Positions 7,005-15,317 of a stretch of DNA of 64,000 nucleotides are shown here, one piece after another (position 1 is the first letter of the stretch; the number at the start of each line of letters is the position of its first letter). Source of the DNA: Kaistia dalseonensis. Its GTDB lineage: Bacteria > Pseudomonadota > Alphaproteobacteria > Rhizobiales > Kaistiaceae. The position numbers and the translations under genes are program-made. A model generated the notes under the pieces. The model had not been told where the DNA came from, did not search any database, and was given only the letters and a program-made list of their open reading frames with translations. The DNA lies in NCBI RefSeq assembly GCF_030814715.1, contig NZ_JAUSVO010000005.1, positions 432,938 through 496,937 of the forward strand, read 5' to 3'.

Positions 7005-8135
7005 TCAGATGATGTAGGAGGCGAGCGGCTGGAAGCCGTTGAAAGCGACGGCCGAATAGGTCGTCGTGTAGGCGCCCGTGCCCTCGATCAGCACCTCGTC
7101 GCCGATCGAAAGCGTCACGGGAAGCTCGTAGGGAGCCTTCTCGTAGAGCACGTCGGCGGAGTCGCAGGTCGGGCCTGCGAGGATGCACGGCGTCTTCGCG
7201 TCACCATCATGCGACGTGCGGATCGGATAGCGGATCGACTCGTCCATCGTCTCGGCGAGACCGCCGAACTTGCCGATGTCGAGATAGACCCAGCGCACTT
7301 CGTCATCCGCGCTCTTCTTCGAGATGAGCACGACTTCCGACTTGATGATGCCGGCATTGCCAACCATGCCGCGGCCCGGCTCGATGATCGTCTCCGGGAT
7401 ACGGTTGCCGAAATGGCGCTTCAGGGCAGCGTCGATCGAGGAGGCATAGTTCTCCACGCCCGGGATGTCCTTCAGATACTTCGTCGGGAAACCACCGCCC
7501 AGATTGACCATGCCGAGCTGGATGCCGCGCTCCGCCAGCGTGTGGAAGATGCCGGCGGCCGAAGCCAGAGCGCCGTCCCAGGCTTCGGTGTTGCCCTGCT
7601 GCGAACCGACATGGAACGAAATGCCATAGGCGCGCAGGCCGAGCGCCTGCGCATGCTCCAGCACGCCGATCGCCATTTCGGGCTCGCAGCCGAACTTGCG
7701 CGACAGCGGCCATTCCGCGCCGGCGCCGTCGCAGAGGATGCGGCAGAACACGCGGACGCCGGGGGCAGCGCGCGCGACCTTCTCGACCTCGGCTTCGCAA
7801 TCAACCGAATAGAGGTCGATGCCACGGGCAAAGGCAGCGGCGATATCGCGCTCCTTCTTGATCGTGTTGCCATAGGAGATGCGGTCGGGCGTAGCGCCGG
7901 CGGCCAGCGCCATGTCGATCTCGGCGACCGATGCGCAGTCGAAGTTCGAGCCGAGCGAGGCGAGCAGAGCCAGCACTTCCGGCGCCGGATTGGCCTTCAC
8001 GGCATAGAAGATGCGCGTATCGGGCAGGGCATGCGCGAAGGTGAGGTAATTCTCTCTGACCACATCGAGATCGACCACAAGGCACGGGCCGTCGGGACGT
8101 CGGGTGTTGAGGAAGTCGATGATGCGTGCGGTCAT
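7005..8135 (-). CDS. Ornithine (or ornithine/lysine) decarboxylase, alanine-racemase fold
   Basis: PLP-dependent fold-type III decarboxylase of 376 residues, the eukaryote-like type used by Rhizobiales to make putrescine from ornithine. The PLP lysine is K47 (YAVKANP), H175 lies in FHVGSQQ, the phosphate-binding EPGRG is at 252-256, the catalytic Cys is C324 in GPTCDSADV, and Y356 is in GAYTTTY. The ATG encoding MTARIIDF has GGAG 8 nt upstream. Some relatives also act on lysine, which sequence alone does not settle. It is first in an operon with the GNAT gene and has an unusually long structured leader (see 8136-8618). Confidence 0.93.
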   Translation of the reverse strand: MTARIIDFLNTRRPDGPCLVVDLDVVRENYLTFAHALPDTRIFYAVKANPAPEVLALLASLGSNFDCASVAEIDMALAAGATPDRISYGNTIKKERDIAAAFARGIDLYSVDCEAEVEKVARAAPGVRVFCRILCDGAGAEWPLSRKFGCEPEMAIGVLEHAQALGLRAYGISFHVGSQQGNTEAWDGALASAAGIFHTLAERGIQLGMVNLGGGFPTKYLKDIPGVENYASSIDAALKRHFGNRIPETIIEPGRGMVGNAGIIKSEVVLISKKSADDEVRWVYLDIGKFGGLAETMDESIRYPIRTSHDGDAKTPCILAGPTCDSADVLYEKAPYELPVTLSIGDEVLIEGTGAYTTTYSAVAFNGFQPLASYII

Positions 8136-8215
8136 GGTGGGTCTCCCCGAGGCCAATGAAGGCCTAAAGCGTTGCAAAGCGAGGGCGAACCGGTACGAAA
8201 TCGTCGCTTCGACCG

Positions 8216-8302
8216 CTATGGACGCGATCGGAACGTTGAGAACGAACCGTTTTGCCGGCGAACCGGCTGTTTTCGCGGGTGGCAGTCACGCAGGAAAATC
8301 AT
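8216..8302 (-). CDS. Possible Arg-rich leader peptide upstream of ornithine decarboxylase
   Basis: A 28-codon frame (MIFLRDCHPRKQPVRRQNG then FSTFRSRP at the end) whose ATG sits in the loop of the long hairpin at 8281-8324. Six of 28 residues are Arg. It ends 80 nt before the decarboxylase start. Arginine and ornithine are linked metabolites, and an ornithine-sensing leader peptide is known upstream of gammaproteobacterial speF, so a regulatory frame is conceivable here. The ribosome site is poor and the frame may be chance. Confidence 0.25.
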   Translation of the reverse strand: MIFLRDCHPRKQPVRRQNGSFSTFRSRP

Positions 8303-8324
8303 GTGATTTTCCGTGAGCGCTGCC
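8281..8324 (-). promoter_or_regulatory. Long hairpin in the decarboxylase leader
   Basis: Three stacked stems: GGCAG/CTGCC, TCAC/GTGA and a perfect GGAAAATCA/TGATTTTCC around a 2-nt centre, separated by two small bulges. It spans 44 nt, about 150 nt before the decarboxylase start. As RNA the inner 9-bp arm may compete with other leader structures. Confidence 0.55.
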
Positions 8325-8624
8325 GTCGCTTGGAACGGGAGACCCGATCCGCACGCCCGGCAAGGATGTAGTGCCTCTTCAGTGACCCCGACCTTTGGAG
8401 AGCCGGGTGAGACCAAAAAAGCCCGCTACGTCGTTGCTTCAAGTCGCGTCCTCCGCGGAGACGGAGTTCACCGGTTTCGCTTTCCGGCTGCCGACCTATT
8501 CGGGATCACTCCCGATCTCCTCGTGGCCCTTTCGGGGTCCACCTGGGCGTCGCTTCGGCCTCTTGTCCGAAGCCCCACCGGTCGGCACGCAACCACAGGC
8601 ACGTGCGATAATTGGGCGAGGAGG

Positions 8625-8653
8625 TACGTATGCGCATGGCCCTTCACATTCAA
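8625..8653 (-). promoter_or_regulatory. Candidate promoter of the decarboxylase leader
   Basis: On the minus strand TTGAAT (8653-8648) and TACGTA (8630-8625) are separated by exactly 17 bp. The -35 resembles the alphaproteobacterial CTTGAC type; the -10 match is modest. Transcription would begin near 8618, giving the 480-nt leader. From here to the plus-strand gene at 8869 I see only the inverted repeat listed next. Confidence 0.4.
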
Positions 8654-8754
8654 GCGGTTTTTGCGCCTTCTGCCCAAAAAAGCGCGGACGGCGCCTCGCA
8701 TTAAGGCAAAGCTCGATTTCCATGATCCTCGTGCAGCCAAAACTCGGGATTTCG

Positions 8755-8778
8755 AGGCGTTTTCATAGCGAAACGCCT
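8755..8778. promoter_or_regulatory. Inverted repeat upstream of the gamma-glutamyltransferase-family gene
   Basis: AGGCGTTT (8755-8762) and AAACGCCT (8771-8778) are perfect arms around 8 bp, about 90 bp before the GTG start at 8869. No gene ends here, so an operator is more likely than a terminator. The regulator is unknown. Confidence 0.35.
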
Positions 8779-8868
8779 AGGCTGGCGCGCACGCCGCAGC
8801 GGTGATTCGTCCTTCCGACGGCGGCCTATTTCTCCTATGCAGAGGACGGTCATTGAGGGAGCATCCGG

Positions 8869-10458
8869 GTGAGCGAAACGATCGTCGGCGACAGGGGTAT
8901 GGTCGTGGCGCCGCACAAGGCGGCCGCGGAGGCAGGCGCTGAAATCCTGCGCCAGGGCGGCAATGCGCTCGAGGCGATGATCGCGACGGCCGCCACCATC
9001 GCCGTCGTCTATCCGCATATGAACTCGATCGGCGGCGACGGCTTCTGGCTCGTGCGCGAGCCCGGCAAGGAGCCGCGCTATATCGAGGCCTGCGGCGGCG
9101 CCGGCGCCAAGGCGACGATCAAGGCCTATCGCGAAAAGGAATATGAGCGCATCCCGACGCGCGGACCGGATGCGGCGTTGACCGTCGCCGGCGCCGTTTC
9201 CGGCTGGAACATGGCCTATGAGCTGTCGCAGAGCCTCGGTGGGCGGCTCGACCGGCCGACATTGCTCTCGAATTCCATCGCCTTCGCGCGAAACGGCAGC
9301 GCCGTCACGCGCTCGCAGGCCGGCCTGACCAGGCAGCATCTGGCGGCGCTGTCGGCCGCGCCCGGCTTCAAGGACGTCTTCCTCGTTGACGACCAGGCTC
9401 CCGAACTCGGCGCGATCCTGCGCCAGGAGCGCCTCGCCGATACGCTCGATCATCTCGCTCGCGAAGGGTTCCTCGATTTCTATCGCGGCGATATCGCGAA
9501 CGAGATCGCCGCCGACCTCGACCGGGTTGGCAGCCCCGTGACGCATGAGGACCTGAAGCGTCATGAGGCACGGATGCGCACGCCGCTCTCCGTGCGCCTC
9601 GACGACGCGACCGTCTATAACGCGCAGCCGCCGACGCAGGGCCTCGCCTCGCTGATCATTCTCGGCGTGTTCGACCGCCTCGGCGTGAAGCGCGGCGAGA
9701 CCTTCGAGCATGTGCACGGCCTGGTGGAGGCGACCAAGCGCGCCTTCATGATCCGCGACCAGCACGTGACCGATCCGACTTTCGCGGGCGACCTCTCCGT
9801 CCATCTGACGCCGCGCGCGCTCGATCGCGAGGCGAGCTTCGTCGACATGAAGCGCGCCCTGCCCTGGCCGCAGCCGGCGCCGAAGGGTGATACGGTCTGG
9901 CTCGGCGCGATCGACGCCAACGGCCTCGCCGTCTCCTATATCCAGTCGATATTCTGGGAGTTCGGCTCCGGCGTGGTGCTGCCGCGCACGGGCATCACCT
10001 GGCAGAATCGCGGCTCGAGCTTCTCGCTCGATCGCAAGGCGCTGAACCCGCTCGAGCCCGGCCGCAAGCCGTTCCACACGCTGAACCCGGCGATGGCCCG
10101 CTTCGATGACGGCCGCATCATGAGCTATGGCACGATGGGTGGCGAAGGCCAGCCACAGACGCAGGGCGCCGTCTTCACCCGCTATGCCCGCTTCGGCATG
10201 GAGCTGGGCGACGCGATCGACGCGCCGCGCTGGCTGCTCGGCAAGACCTGGGGCTCGGAGCACACCAATCTGCGGCTCGAGAACCGCTTCGATCCCGACC
10301 TCGTCGCGGCGCTGGCGCGTGCCGGCCACGATGTCGAGGTGATCAGCGAGGGCTATGCCGATGTCATGGGCCATGCCGGCGCGCTGGTGCGGCGCAAGGA
10401 CGGACGCATCTACGGCGCGTCCGATCCGCGTTCTGATGGCGCCGCCATTTCGGCGTGA
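8869..10458 (+). CDS. Gamma-glutamyltransferase-family (Ntn) hydrolase
   Basis: 529-residue self-cleaving N-terminal-nucleophile hydrolase. The large-subunit start GMVVAPHKAAAEAGAEILRQGGNALEA and the small-subunit junction GDTVWLGAIDANG are visible; T342 would be freed by autocleavage and serve as nucleophile. GTMGGEGQPQTQ near the C-terminus is the usual oxyanion and substrate region. There is no signal peptide, unlike periplasmic glutathione-degrading GGTs, so it is likely cytoplasmic. Some such proteins hydrolyse other amides (for example HpxW oxamate amidohydrolase), and an amidase gene follows 127 bp downstream. The exact substrate is open. It starts at GTG with GAGGGAG upstream. Confidence 0.88.
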   Translation: MSETIVGDRGMVVAPHKAAAEAGAEILRQGGNALEAMIATAATIAVVYPHMNSIGGDGFWLVREPGKEPRYIEACGGAGAKATIKAYREKEYERIPTRGPDAALTVAGAVSGWNMAYELSQSLGGRLDRPTLLSNSIAFARNGSAVTRSQAGLTRQHLAALSAAPGFKDVFLVDDQAPELGAILRQERLADTLDHLAREGFLDFYRGDIANEIAADLDRVGSPVTHEDLKRHEARMRTPLSVRLDDATVYNAQPPTQGLASLIILGVFDRLGVKRGETFEHVHGLVEATKRAFMIRDQHVTDPTFAGDLSVHLTPRALDREASFVDMKRALPWPQPAPKGDTVWLGAIDANGLAVSYIQSIFWEFGSGVVLPRTGITWQNRGSSFSLDRKALNPLEPGRKPFHTLNPAMARFDDGRIMSYGTMGGEGQPQTQGAVFTRYARFGMELGDAIDAPRWLLGKTWGSEHTNLRLENRFDPDLVAALARAGHDVEVISEGYADVMGHAGALVRRKDGRIYGASDPRSDGAAISA

Positions 10459-10585
10459 CAAGCGCATTCGCATCGATTTTTGGCACAGGCCTAAAAATAG
10501 CGCTATGACAGGGCTTCATGTCGCCTGCATCGCGCTTCGCCTGCCGTGATGCGAATTCGTTCCGCAAGGAAACCGAAAGCCGCCC

Positions 10586-11770
10586 ATGCTTCTGCCCCAT
10601 GATCCGGTCAACGCCTTTCTCGACTATCCGCCCGTCGAGGTTCCGTCGGCCGCCGAAGGCCCGCTTGCCGGCCTCACATTCGCGGTCAAGGACCTCTATG
10701 ACGTCGCCGGCTATCCCACCGGCGCTGGCCATCCGTTGAAGCGCAGCCAGAGCGACATCAAGACGGTGAGCGCTCCGGCCGTTCAGCGCATTCTCGACGC
10801 GGGCGCCCGTTTCGTGGGCAAGACCCATACGGACGAACTCGCCTATTCCATGAATGGCGAGAACTTCCATTACGGCACGCCGGTCAATATCCGCGCGGCC
10901 GGCCGCATTCCCGGCGGCTCGTCCTCCGGTTCGGCGGCAGCGACCTCGGCCGGCCTGGTCGATTTCGCCCTCGGCAGCGACACCGGCGGATCGGTCCGCG
11001 CGCCGGCTTCCTATAACGGGCTGATCGGCCTCCGCCCGACCTTCGGGCGGATCGACATTTCCCGCGTCGTGCCGCTCGCCGAGAGCTTCGATACGGTCGG
11101 CTGGTTCGCACGCGATGCGGACACCTTCGCCCGCGTCGGCGACGTGCTGCTCGGCGACGACAAAGCGGGCCCGCCGCTCAGGCGCTTCATCGTCGGCGAC
11201 GACATTCACGCGCTCCTCCTCGGCGATCTCGAAGAGGCGGCGGTTCGCTCCGCTTCGCCGCGCATCGCGGCCCATCTGGAGCCTGCAGGCGCCGTCATCG
11301 TCTCGGAAGACGGCCTGACTGCATGGCGGATGATCTTCCGCACGCTGCAGGCCTATGAGGCGTGGCAGGCGCACGGCGCCTGGATCCAACAATACCAGCC
11401 CGTCTTCGGACCCGGCATTCGCGAGCGCTTCGAATGGGCGAGCCGTGTCACGCGCGAGGATTATGACGCGGCCGATTTGCGACGGCAGCATGTGCGCGAC
11501 CGGCTGACCGAGCTTCTCGGCGACGACACCGTGCTCGCCATTCCGACGACGCCGGGCATCGCGCCGCTGATCGGCCTCGACGGCGATACGCTCGAATCCT
11601 ACCGCAACCGCGCCCTCTCCATGCTCTGCACCGCCGGCCTCGCCGGCCTGCCGCAGATTTCATTGCCGCTCGCCGAGCATGAAGGCTGTCCGCTCGGCGT
11701 CTCGCTGGTTGCGCCCGCCGGTCGCGACCGTGCCTTGATCGAACTCGCGCGCCGCATCATGGCCGGCTAG
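10586..11770 (+). CDS. Amidase (amidase-signature family)
   Basis: Ser-cisSer-Lys amidohydrolase of 394 residues. K35 (TFAVKDLYD), the Ser cluster S112-S114 in PGGSSSGSA and the nucleophile S136 in GSDTGGSVRAP form the catalytic triad of the amidase-signature family. At 394 residues it is shorter than typical 450-500-residue amidases, lacking part of the variable C-terminal half, but is otherwise intact. It is probably cytoplasmic. The gene lies between the GGT-family hydrolase and a LysR regulator, all on the plus strand, suggesting a small amide-degrading unit. The natural substrate is unknown. Confidence 0.88.
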   Translation: MLLPHDPVNAFLDYPPVEVPSAAEGPLAGLTFAVKDLYDVAGYPTGAGHPLKRSQSDIKTVSAPAVQRILDAGARFVGKTHTDELAYSMNGENFHYGTPVNIRAAGRIPGGSSSGSAAATSAGLVDFALGSDTGGSVRAPASYNGLIGLRPTFGRIDISRVVPLAESFDTVGWFARDADTFARVGDVLLGDDKAGPPLRRFIVGDDIHALLLGDLEEAAVRSASPRIAAHLEPAGAVIVSEDGLTAWRMIFRTLQAYEAWQAHGAWIQQYQPVFGPGIRERFEWASRVTREDYDAADLRRQHVRDRLTELLGDDTVLAIPTTPGIAPLIGLDGDTLESYRNRALSMLCTAGLAGLPQISLPLAEHEGCPLGVSLVAPAGRDRALIELARRIMAG

Positions 11771-11782
11771 GATCGACGTCGC

Positions 11783-12691
11783 ATGGACACGCTGACCCGC
11801 ATGCGCACCTTCGTCGAGGTTGTCGAGGCCGGAGGTTTCTCCGCCGCTGCCCGCAAGATGGGGCGCTCCAAGGCGCTCATCTCGAAATATGTGCGCGAAC
11901 TCGAGGATGAACTCGGCGCGCGCCTCCTCAATCGCACCACGCGGACATTGTCGCTGACGGAGGTGGGATCGTCCTATGCCCGTGATGCGACGGAAATCCT
12001 GCAGCGGATCGAGGATTTGCAGAGCTCCGTCGGCGACGCGCATGCCGCTGCCCGCGGACGGCTGAAGATCAGTGCGCCGCGCACCTTCGGCGATGGCGAG
12101 CTCGGCCGCGCCATCATGGATTTCGTCGTCAGCGAGCCCGGCATCACCATCGATCTTCATCTCGAGGACCGTTTCGTCGATGTCGTCGACGAAGGCTTCG
12201 ACGTCGCGATCCGCATTTCGGCGATGAACGATTCGAGCCTGATCGCGCGCCGGCTCGAATCCTTCCGCATCATGATCTGCGCCACGCCCGACGTGATCGA
12301 ACGCTATGGCATGCCTGCCGAGCCGCACGACATGGCCGGCAAGCCCTGCATCATCGACACCAATGTCGCCTATCGGGGCAATTGGCCGTTCATGCTCGAT
12401 GGCGAACGTATCTCGGTGCCGGTCAAGGGCCGGGTTGAAGTGAACAGCCCCAATGCCGGCCGGCAGGCGGCCCTGGCGGGACTCGGCTTCATGATCGTGC
12501 CCTTCCTCGTCGTGCGCGACGATATCGCATCGGGCCGGCTCGTGCCGGTCCTTGAGGCGTTCGAGCCGCCGGCCGTCGGGATCTATGCGGTCTATCCGCA
12601 TCGCCGACACCTTTCGGGCAAGGTCCGCGCCTTCATCGATTTCCTGGTGAAATGGTTCGAGGAGCACAGGCCCCCATCGGGCATGTGCTGA
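11783..12691 (+). CDS. LysR-family transcriptional regulator
   Basis: 302-residue LysR protein. The N-terminal helix-turn-helix is MDTLTRMRTFVEVVEAGG then FSAAARKMGRSKALISKYVR, followed by a substrate-binding domain (for example ARGRLKISAPRTFGDGELG and DVAIRISAMNDSSLIARRL). This subfamily, with TRM at the N-terminus, often controls nearby oxidoreductases or exporters. It starts 12 bp after the amidase stop, an operon-like gap that is unusual because LysR genes are more often divergent from their targets. It may control the amidase and GGT-family genes, but no operator was identified. Confidence 0.9.
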   Translation: MDTLTRMRTFVEVVEAGGFSAAARKMGRSKALISKYVRELEDELGARLLNRTTRTLSLTEVGSSYARDATEILQRIEDLQSSVGDAHAAARGRLKISAPRTFGDGELGRAIMDFVVSEPGITIDLHLEDRFVDVVDEGFDVAIRISAMNDSSLIARRLESFRIMICATPDVIERYGMPAEPHDMAGKPCIIDTNVAYRGNWPFMLDGERISVPVKGRVEVNSPNAGRQAALAGLGFMIVPFLVVRDDIASGRLVPVLEAFEPPAVGIYAVYPHRRHLSGKVRAFIDFLVKWFEEHRPPSGMC

Positions 12692-12776
12692 GCTGGTCGC
12701 GGCCGCGATCGACATGATCCGGCCGCAGTTATCTGGCCATTTCGTGGCAGTTTCCTCGGCAAAAAGACCGAACGAT

Positions 12777-13421
12777 ATGCTTCGCCTGCTGATCGCCCTT
12801 GCCCTTTGCACGCTCGGCCCGGCGGCCGCTTTCGCCCATCCGCATGTGTTCGTGGATGCCCGCGAGGAGATCGTGTTCGACCCGCAGGGCCGCATGACCG
12901 CCATCCGCCATATCTGGCAATTCGACGAGGCGTTCACCGCCTTTGCGGTGCAGGGCCTCGACGCGAATGGCGACGGCAAGCTTTCCGATGCGGAGTTGCA
13001 GCCGCTCGCCAAGGTCAATGTCGATTCCCTGAAGGATTACGCCTATTTCACGCTGCTGAAGGTCGATGGCCATCATGTTCCGGTCGATTTCCCGACCGAA
13101 TACTGGCTCGACTTCCACGAAAGCCGGCTGACGCTCTTCTACACATTGCCGATCCGCAAGCCGATCGCGCCGGGCAAGCAGACGACGCTCGAAGTCTTCG
13201 ATCCGGAATATTTCGTCGCCTTCGATTTCGTGAAGGACCATGCCATCACGCTGAACGGCGCACCGCCGAACTGCAAGGCTGGCTATCGCCCGCCGCATGA
13301 GCTCGATGAGAAGACCATGGCCATGCTCGCGGCCATTCCCGCCGACCAGCACGATCTGCCGGAAAACCTCGCCGACGCCGCATCGAGCCTGGCGAGCCTG
13401 ATTTCGGTCAAATGCTCGTGA
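12777..13421 (+). CDS. DUF1007 periplasmic protein, partner of NicO transporter
   Basis: 214-residue exported protein. The start at MLRLLIALALCTLGPAAAFA gives a clean signal peptide cleaved before HPHVFVDAREE; an in-frame ATG 63 bp upstream would bury it. The mature N-terminal HPHVF is the DUF1007 hallmark and probably binds metal. An acidic loop DANGDGKLSDAEL resembles a calcium-binding EF-hand loop. The 3' end overlaps the NicO gene by 10 bp, so the two are translationally coupled. DUF1007-NicO pairs are widespread and are thought to move nickel, cobalt or zinc; the direction and metal here are unproven. Confidence 0.88.
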   Translation: MLRLLIALALCTLGPAAAFAHPHVFVDAREEIVFDPQGRMTAIRHIWQFDEAFTAFAVQGLDANGDGKLSDAELQPLAKVNVDSLKDYAYFTLLKVDGHHVPVDFPTEYWLDFHESRLTLFYTLPIRKPIAPGKQTTLEVFDPEYFVAFDFVKDHAITLNGAPPNCKAGYRPPHELDEKTMAMLAAIPADQHDLPENLADAASSLASLISVKCS

Positions 13422-14434
13422 AGCGGCTGCGCCGGCTGCTTGCGGCCCTTGCGACCCTGCTGGCCTGGCCGGGGATCGCGCTCGCCGTTTCGACGCCCTT
13501 CGGCATCGCCACGCCGGATGGCTCCGGATCGGTGGCATGGGCCGGTCCGTTCAAGGGCTTCTTTCTCTGGATCAATGCCCAGCAGGCGTCGTTCTATCGC
13601 GCGCTCACCAGCGCACTGACGCATCTGACGGAAAGCGGCCATGCCGCCATCTTCCTCGTCGCACTTTCCTTCGCCTATGGCGTGTTCCACGCCGTCGGCC
13701 CCGGCCACGGCAAGGCGGTGATCTCGTCCTATCTGCTCGTCTCCGGCGACAAGCTGAAACGCGGCGTGGTGATCTCGTTTGCCTCGGCCTTCGTGCAGGC
13801 GATCTCGGCGATCGTCGTGGTCTCGATCGGCACCCTGGTGCTGAACGTCACCGCCGTCACCATGACGCGCGCGACGGATGCGCTGGAAATCGCCAGCTAC
13901 ACCATGATCGCGATCTGCGGCGCCTGGATCCTCTGGCTGAAGGCCACCGGCCGCGGTCACAGCCACGCGCATGCCGAAGGCACGCACGATCATGCCGGAC
14001 ATGACCATCACGACCATGACTGCGCCGTGCATGACCATGGAAGCAGCGCCGGCTTCGTCTGCGATTGCGGCCACTCGCATGCGCCGGACCCCGCCGCGCT
14101 CGATCGCCCGTTGACGATCGGCGGCGCCTGGTCGGCTATTCTCGCCGTCGGCATCCGTCCCTGCTCCGGGGCGATCATCGTTCTCGTCTTCGCGATTTCG
14201 CAGAAGCTCTATTGGGCCGGCATTCTCTCCGTGCTGTTCATGTCGCTCGGCACGGGCCTCACCGTCTCCGCGCTCGCGACCCTTGCCGTGAAAGCCAAGG
14301 ACGTGGCGCTGCGCTTTTCCAGCAGCGAATCGCTTGGTCAGGCGCGCGCCATCCGCGGCGTGGAAATCGCCGCGGCGGCCGGCATACTGGTATTTGGATT
14401 AATCATGCTCGGCGGCGCGCTCGCCACCACCTGA
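13412..14434 (+). CDS. NicO/RcnA-family nickel-cobalt transporter
   Basis: 340-residue membrane protein with six or more helices. The family motif HAVGPGHGKAVISSYL places H93 and GPGHGK at 96-101, and the second motif GIRPCSGAIIVL begins near residue 247. A His/Asp-rich loop at residues 183-223 (HSHAHAEGTHDHAGHDHHDH) is typical of RcnA-like exporters and binds metal. It overlaps the DUF1007 gene. Its stop codon directly abuts the stop codon of the opposing PuuD-like gene, leaving no room for a separate terminator. Export of excess nickel or cobalt is the likely role; import is possible. Confidence 0.88.
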   Translation: MLVKRLRRLLAALATLLAWPGIALAVSTPFGIATPDGSGSVAWAGPFKGFFLWINAQQASFYRALTSALTHLTESGHAAIFLVALSFAYGVFHAVGPGHGKAVISSYLLVSGDKLKRGVVISFASAFVQAISAIVVVSIGTLVLNVTAVTMTRATDALEIASYTMIAICGAWILWLKATGRGHSHAHAEGTHDHAGHDHHDHDCAVHDHGSSAGFVCDCGHSHAPDPAALDRPLTIGGAWSAILAVGIRPCSGAIIVLVFAISQKLYWAGILSVLFMSLGTGLTVSALATLAVKAKDVALRFSSSESLGQARAIRGVEIAAAAGILVFGLIMLGGALATT

Positions 14435-15223
14435 TCATTCGGCGGCGGCCGCAAGCCCAGCATGACTGGCGGCACGCGCCCGCATGGCCTCGCCAAAGGC
14501 GCGGAAGAGGCGCGCCGACGGGGCATCGGTCGCCACCCAATATTCGGGATGCCATTGCACGCCGACGGCAAAGCCCGGCGCGTCGGTGACGCTGACCGCC
14601 TCGATCGTGCCATCGGGCGCCACAGCCTCGACCGTCAGACCCTCGGCGAGCGTGCCGACCGCCTGGCGATGCAGCGAGTTGACCTTGATGGCATCGGCAT
14701 CGACGATGCGACCGAGGCAGCCGCCGGTGACGATCGCGACATCCTGCCGGATCGCGAAGCGCTCGGTCTGAATGTCGGAGACGGGCGCACGGTGATCGTG
14801 CCGCCCGGGCAATTCCTGGACTTCCGAGATCAGCGTCCCGCCCAGCGCGACATTCAGCTCCTGGAATCCACGGCAGATCGCGAGCAACGGTATGCCGCGC
14901 GCCAGCGCGGCGCGGATCAGGGGCAGGCTCGTCGCGTCGCGCGCGGTATCATAGGGCTCCGACCGTCGATCGGCCTCGGCCCCGTAGAGTTCCGGGTGAA
15001 CATTCGAGCGACTGCCCGTCAGCAGCACGCCATCGACCCGATCCAGCAGCCGCTCGATATCGAGCGCATCGCCCAGCGACGGCACCACGACCGGAATACC
15101 GCCAAGGCCGACCGTGACCGCATTCAGATAGGTCTCGGAGGCCGCGTGCCAGCGATAGCCGTCGAGATCCTTGACGTCGGCAGTAACGGCAACAAGCGGA
15201 GAGAAAGGTCTAGTCTTGGTCAT
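14435..15223 (-). CDS. Gamma-glutamyl-gamma-aminobutyrate hydrolase-like class I amidotransferase (PuuD-like)
   Basis: 262-residue glutamine-amidotransferase-fold hydrolase. The catalytic Cys is C117 in LLAICRGFQELN, and the His/Glu pair lies in VQWHPEYW (H225, E227). DGVLLTGSRSNVHPELY is typical of PuuD relatives. PuuD frees GABA from gamma-glutamyl-GABA in putrescine breakdown. The polyamine-making genes lie 7 kb away, but no puuABC partners are here, so the substrate is inferred only from family. It is convergent with the NicO gene. Confidence 0.85.
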   Translation of the reverse strand: MTKTRPFSPLVAVTADVKDLDGYRWHAASETYLNAVTVGLGGIPVVVPSLGDALDIERLLDRVDGVLLTGSRSNVHPELYGAEADRRSEPYDTARDATSLPLIRAALARGIPLLAICRGFQELNVALGGTLISEVQELPGRHDHRAPVSDIQTERFAIRQDVAIVTGGCLGRIVDADAIKVNSLHRQAVGTLAEGLTVEAVAPDGTIEAVSVTDAPGFAVGVQWHPEYWVATDAPSARLFRAFGEAMRARAASHAGLAAAAE

Positions 15224-15317
15224 GATGTGCGATCGGCTGTTGATCGAAGTGTCCTACACCCAGGCCCAACAAATGGCGAGACGGCTCGACGCCGGCAAGT
15301 GGCAAGAATGGCCCGCG

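Larger units (their letters stand above)
8136..8618 (-). ncRNA. Structured 5' leader of the decarboxylase operon (speF-type RNA candidate)
   Basis: About 480 nt without a conventional gene separate the decarboxylase start from a plausible promoter. On the minus strand the region is rich in short stems: GCTTCGG..CCGAAGC, GGACCCCGAAAGGGCC, GATCGGGAGTGATCCCG, GCCGGAAAGCGAAACCGGT, CTCCG..CGGAG. A GCGGGC-TTTTTT element (8426-8415) could act as an attenuator, and a long hairpin lies at 8281-8324. Alphaproteobacterial ornithine decarboxylase genes are known to carry the speF leader RNA (Rfam). Position, size and structure fit, but I recognised it by context and not by covariance. A 28-codon frame lies inside (8216-8302). 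Confidence 0.5.
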
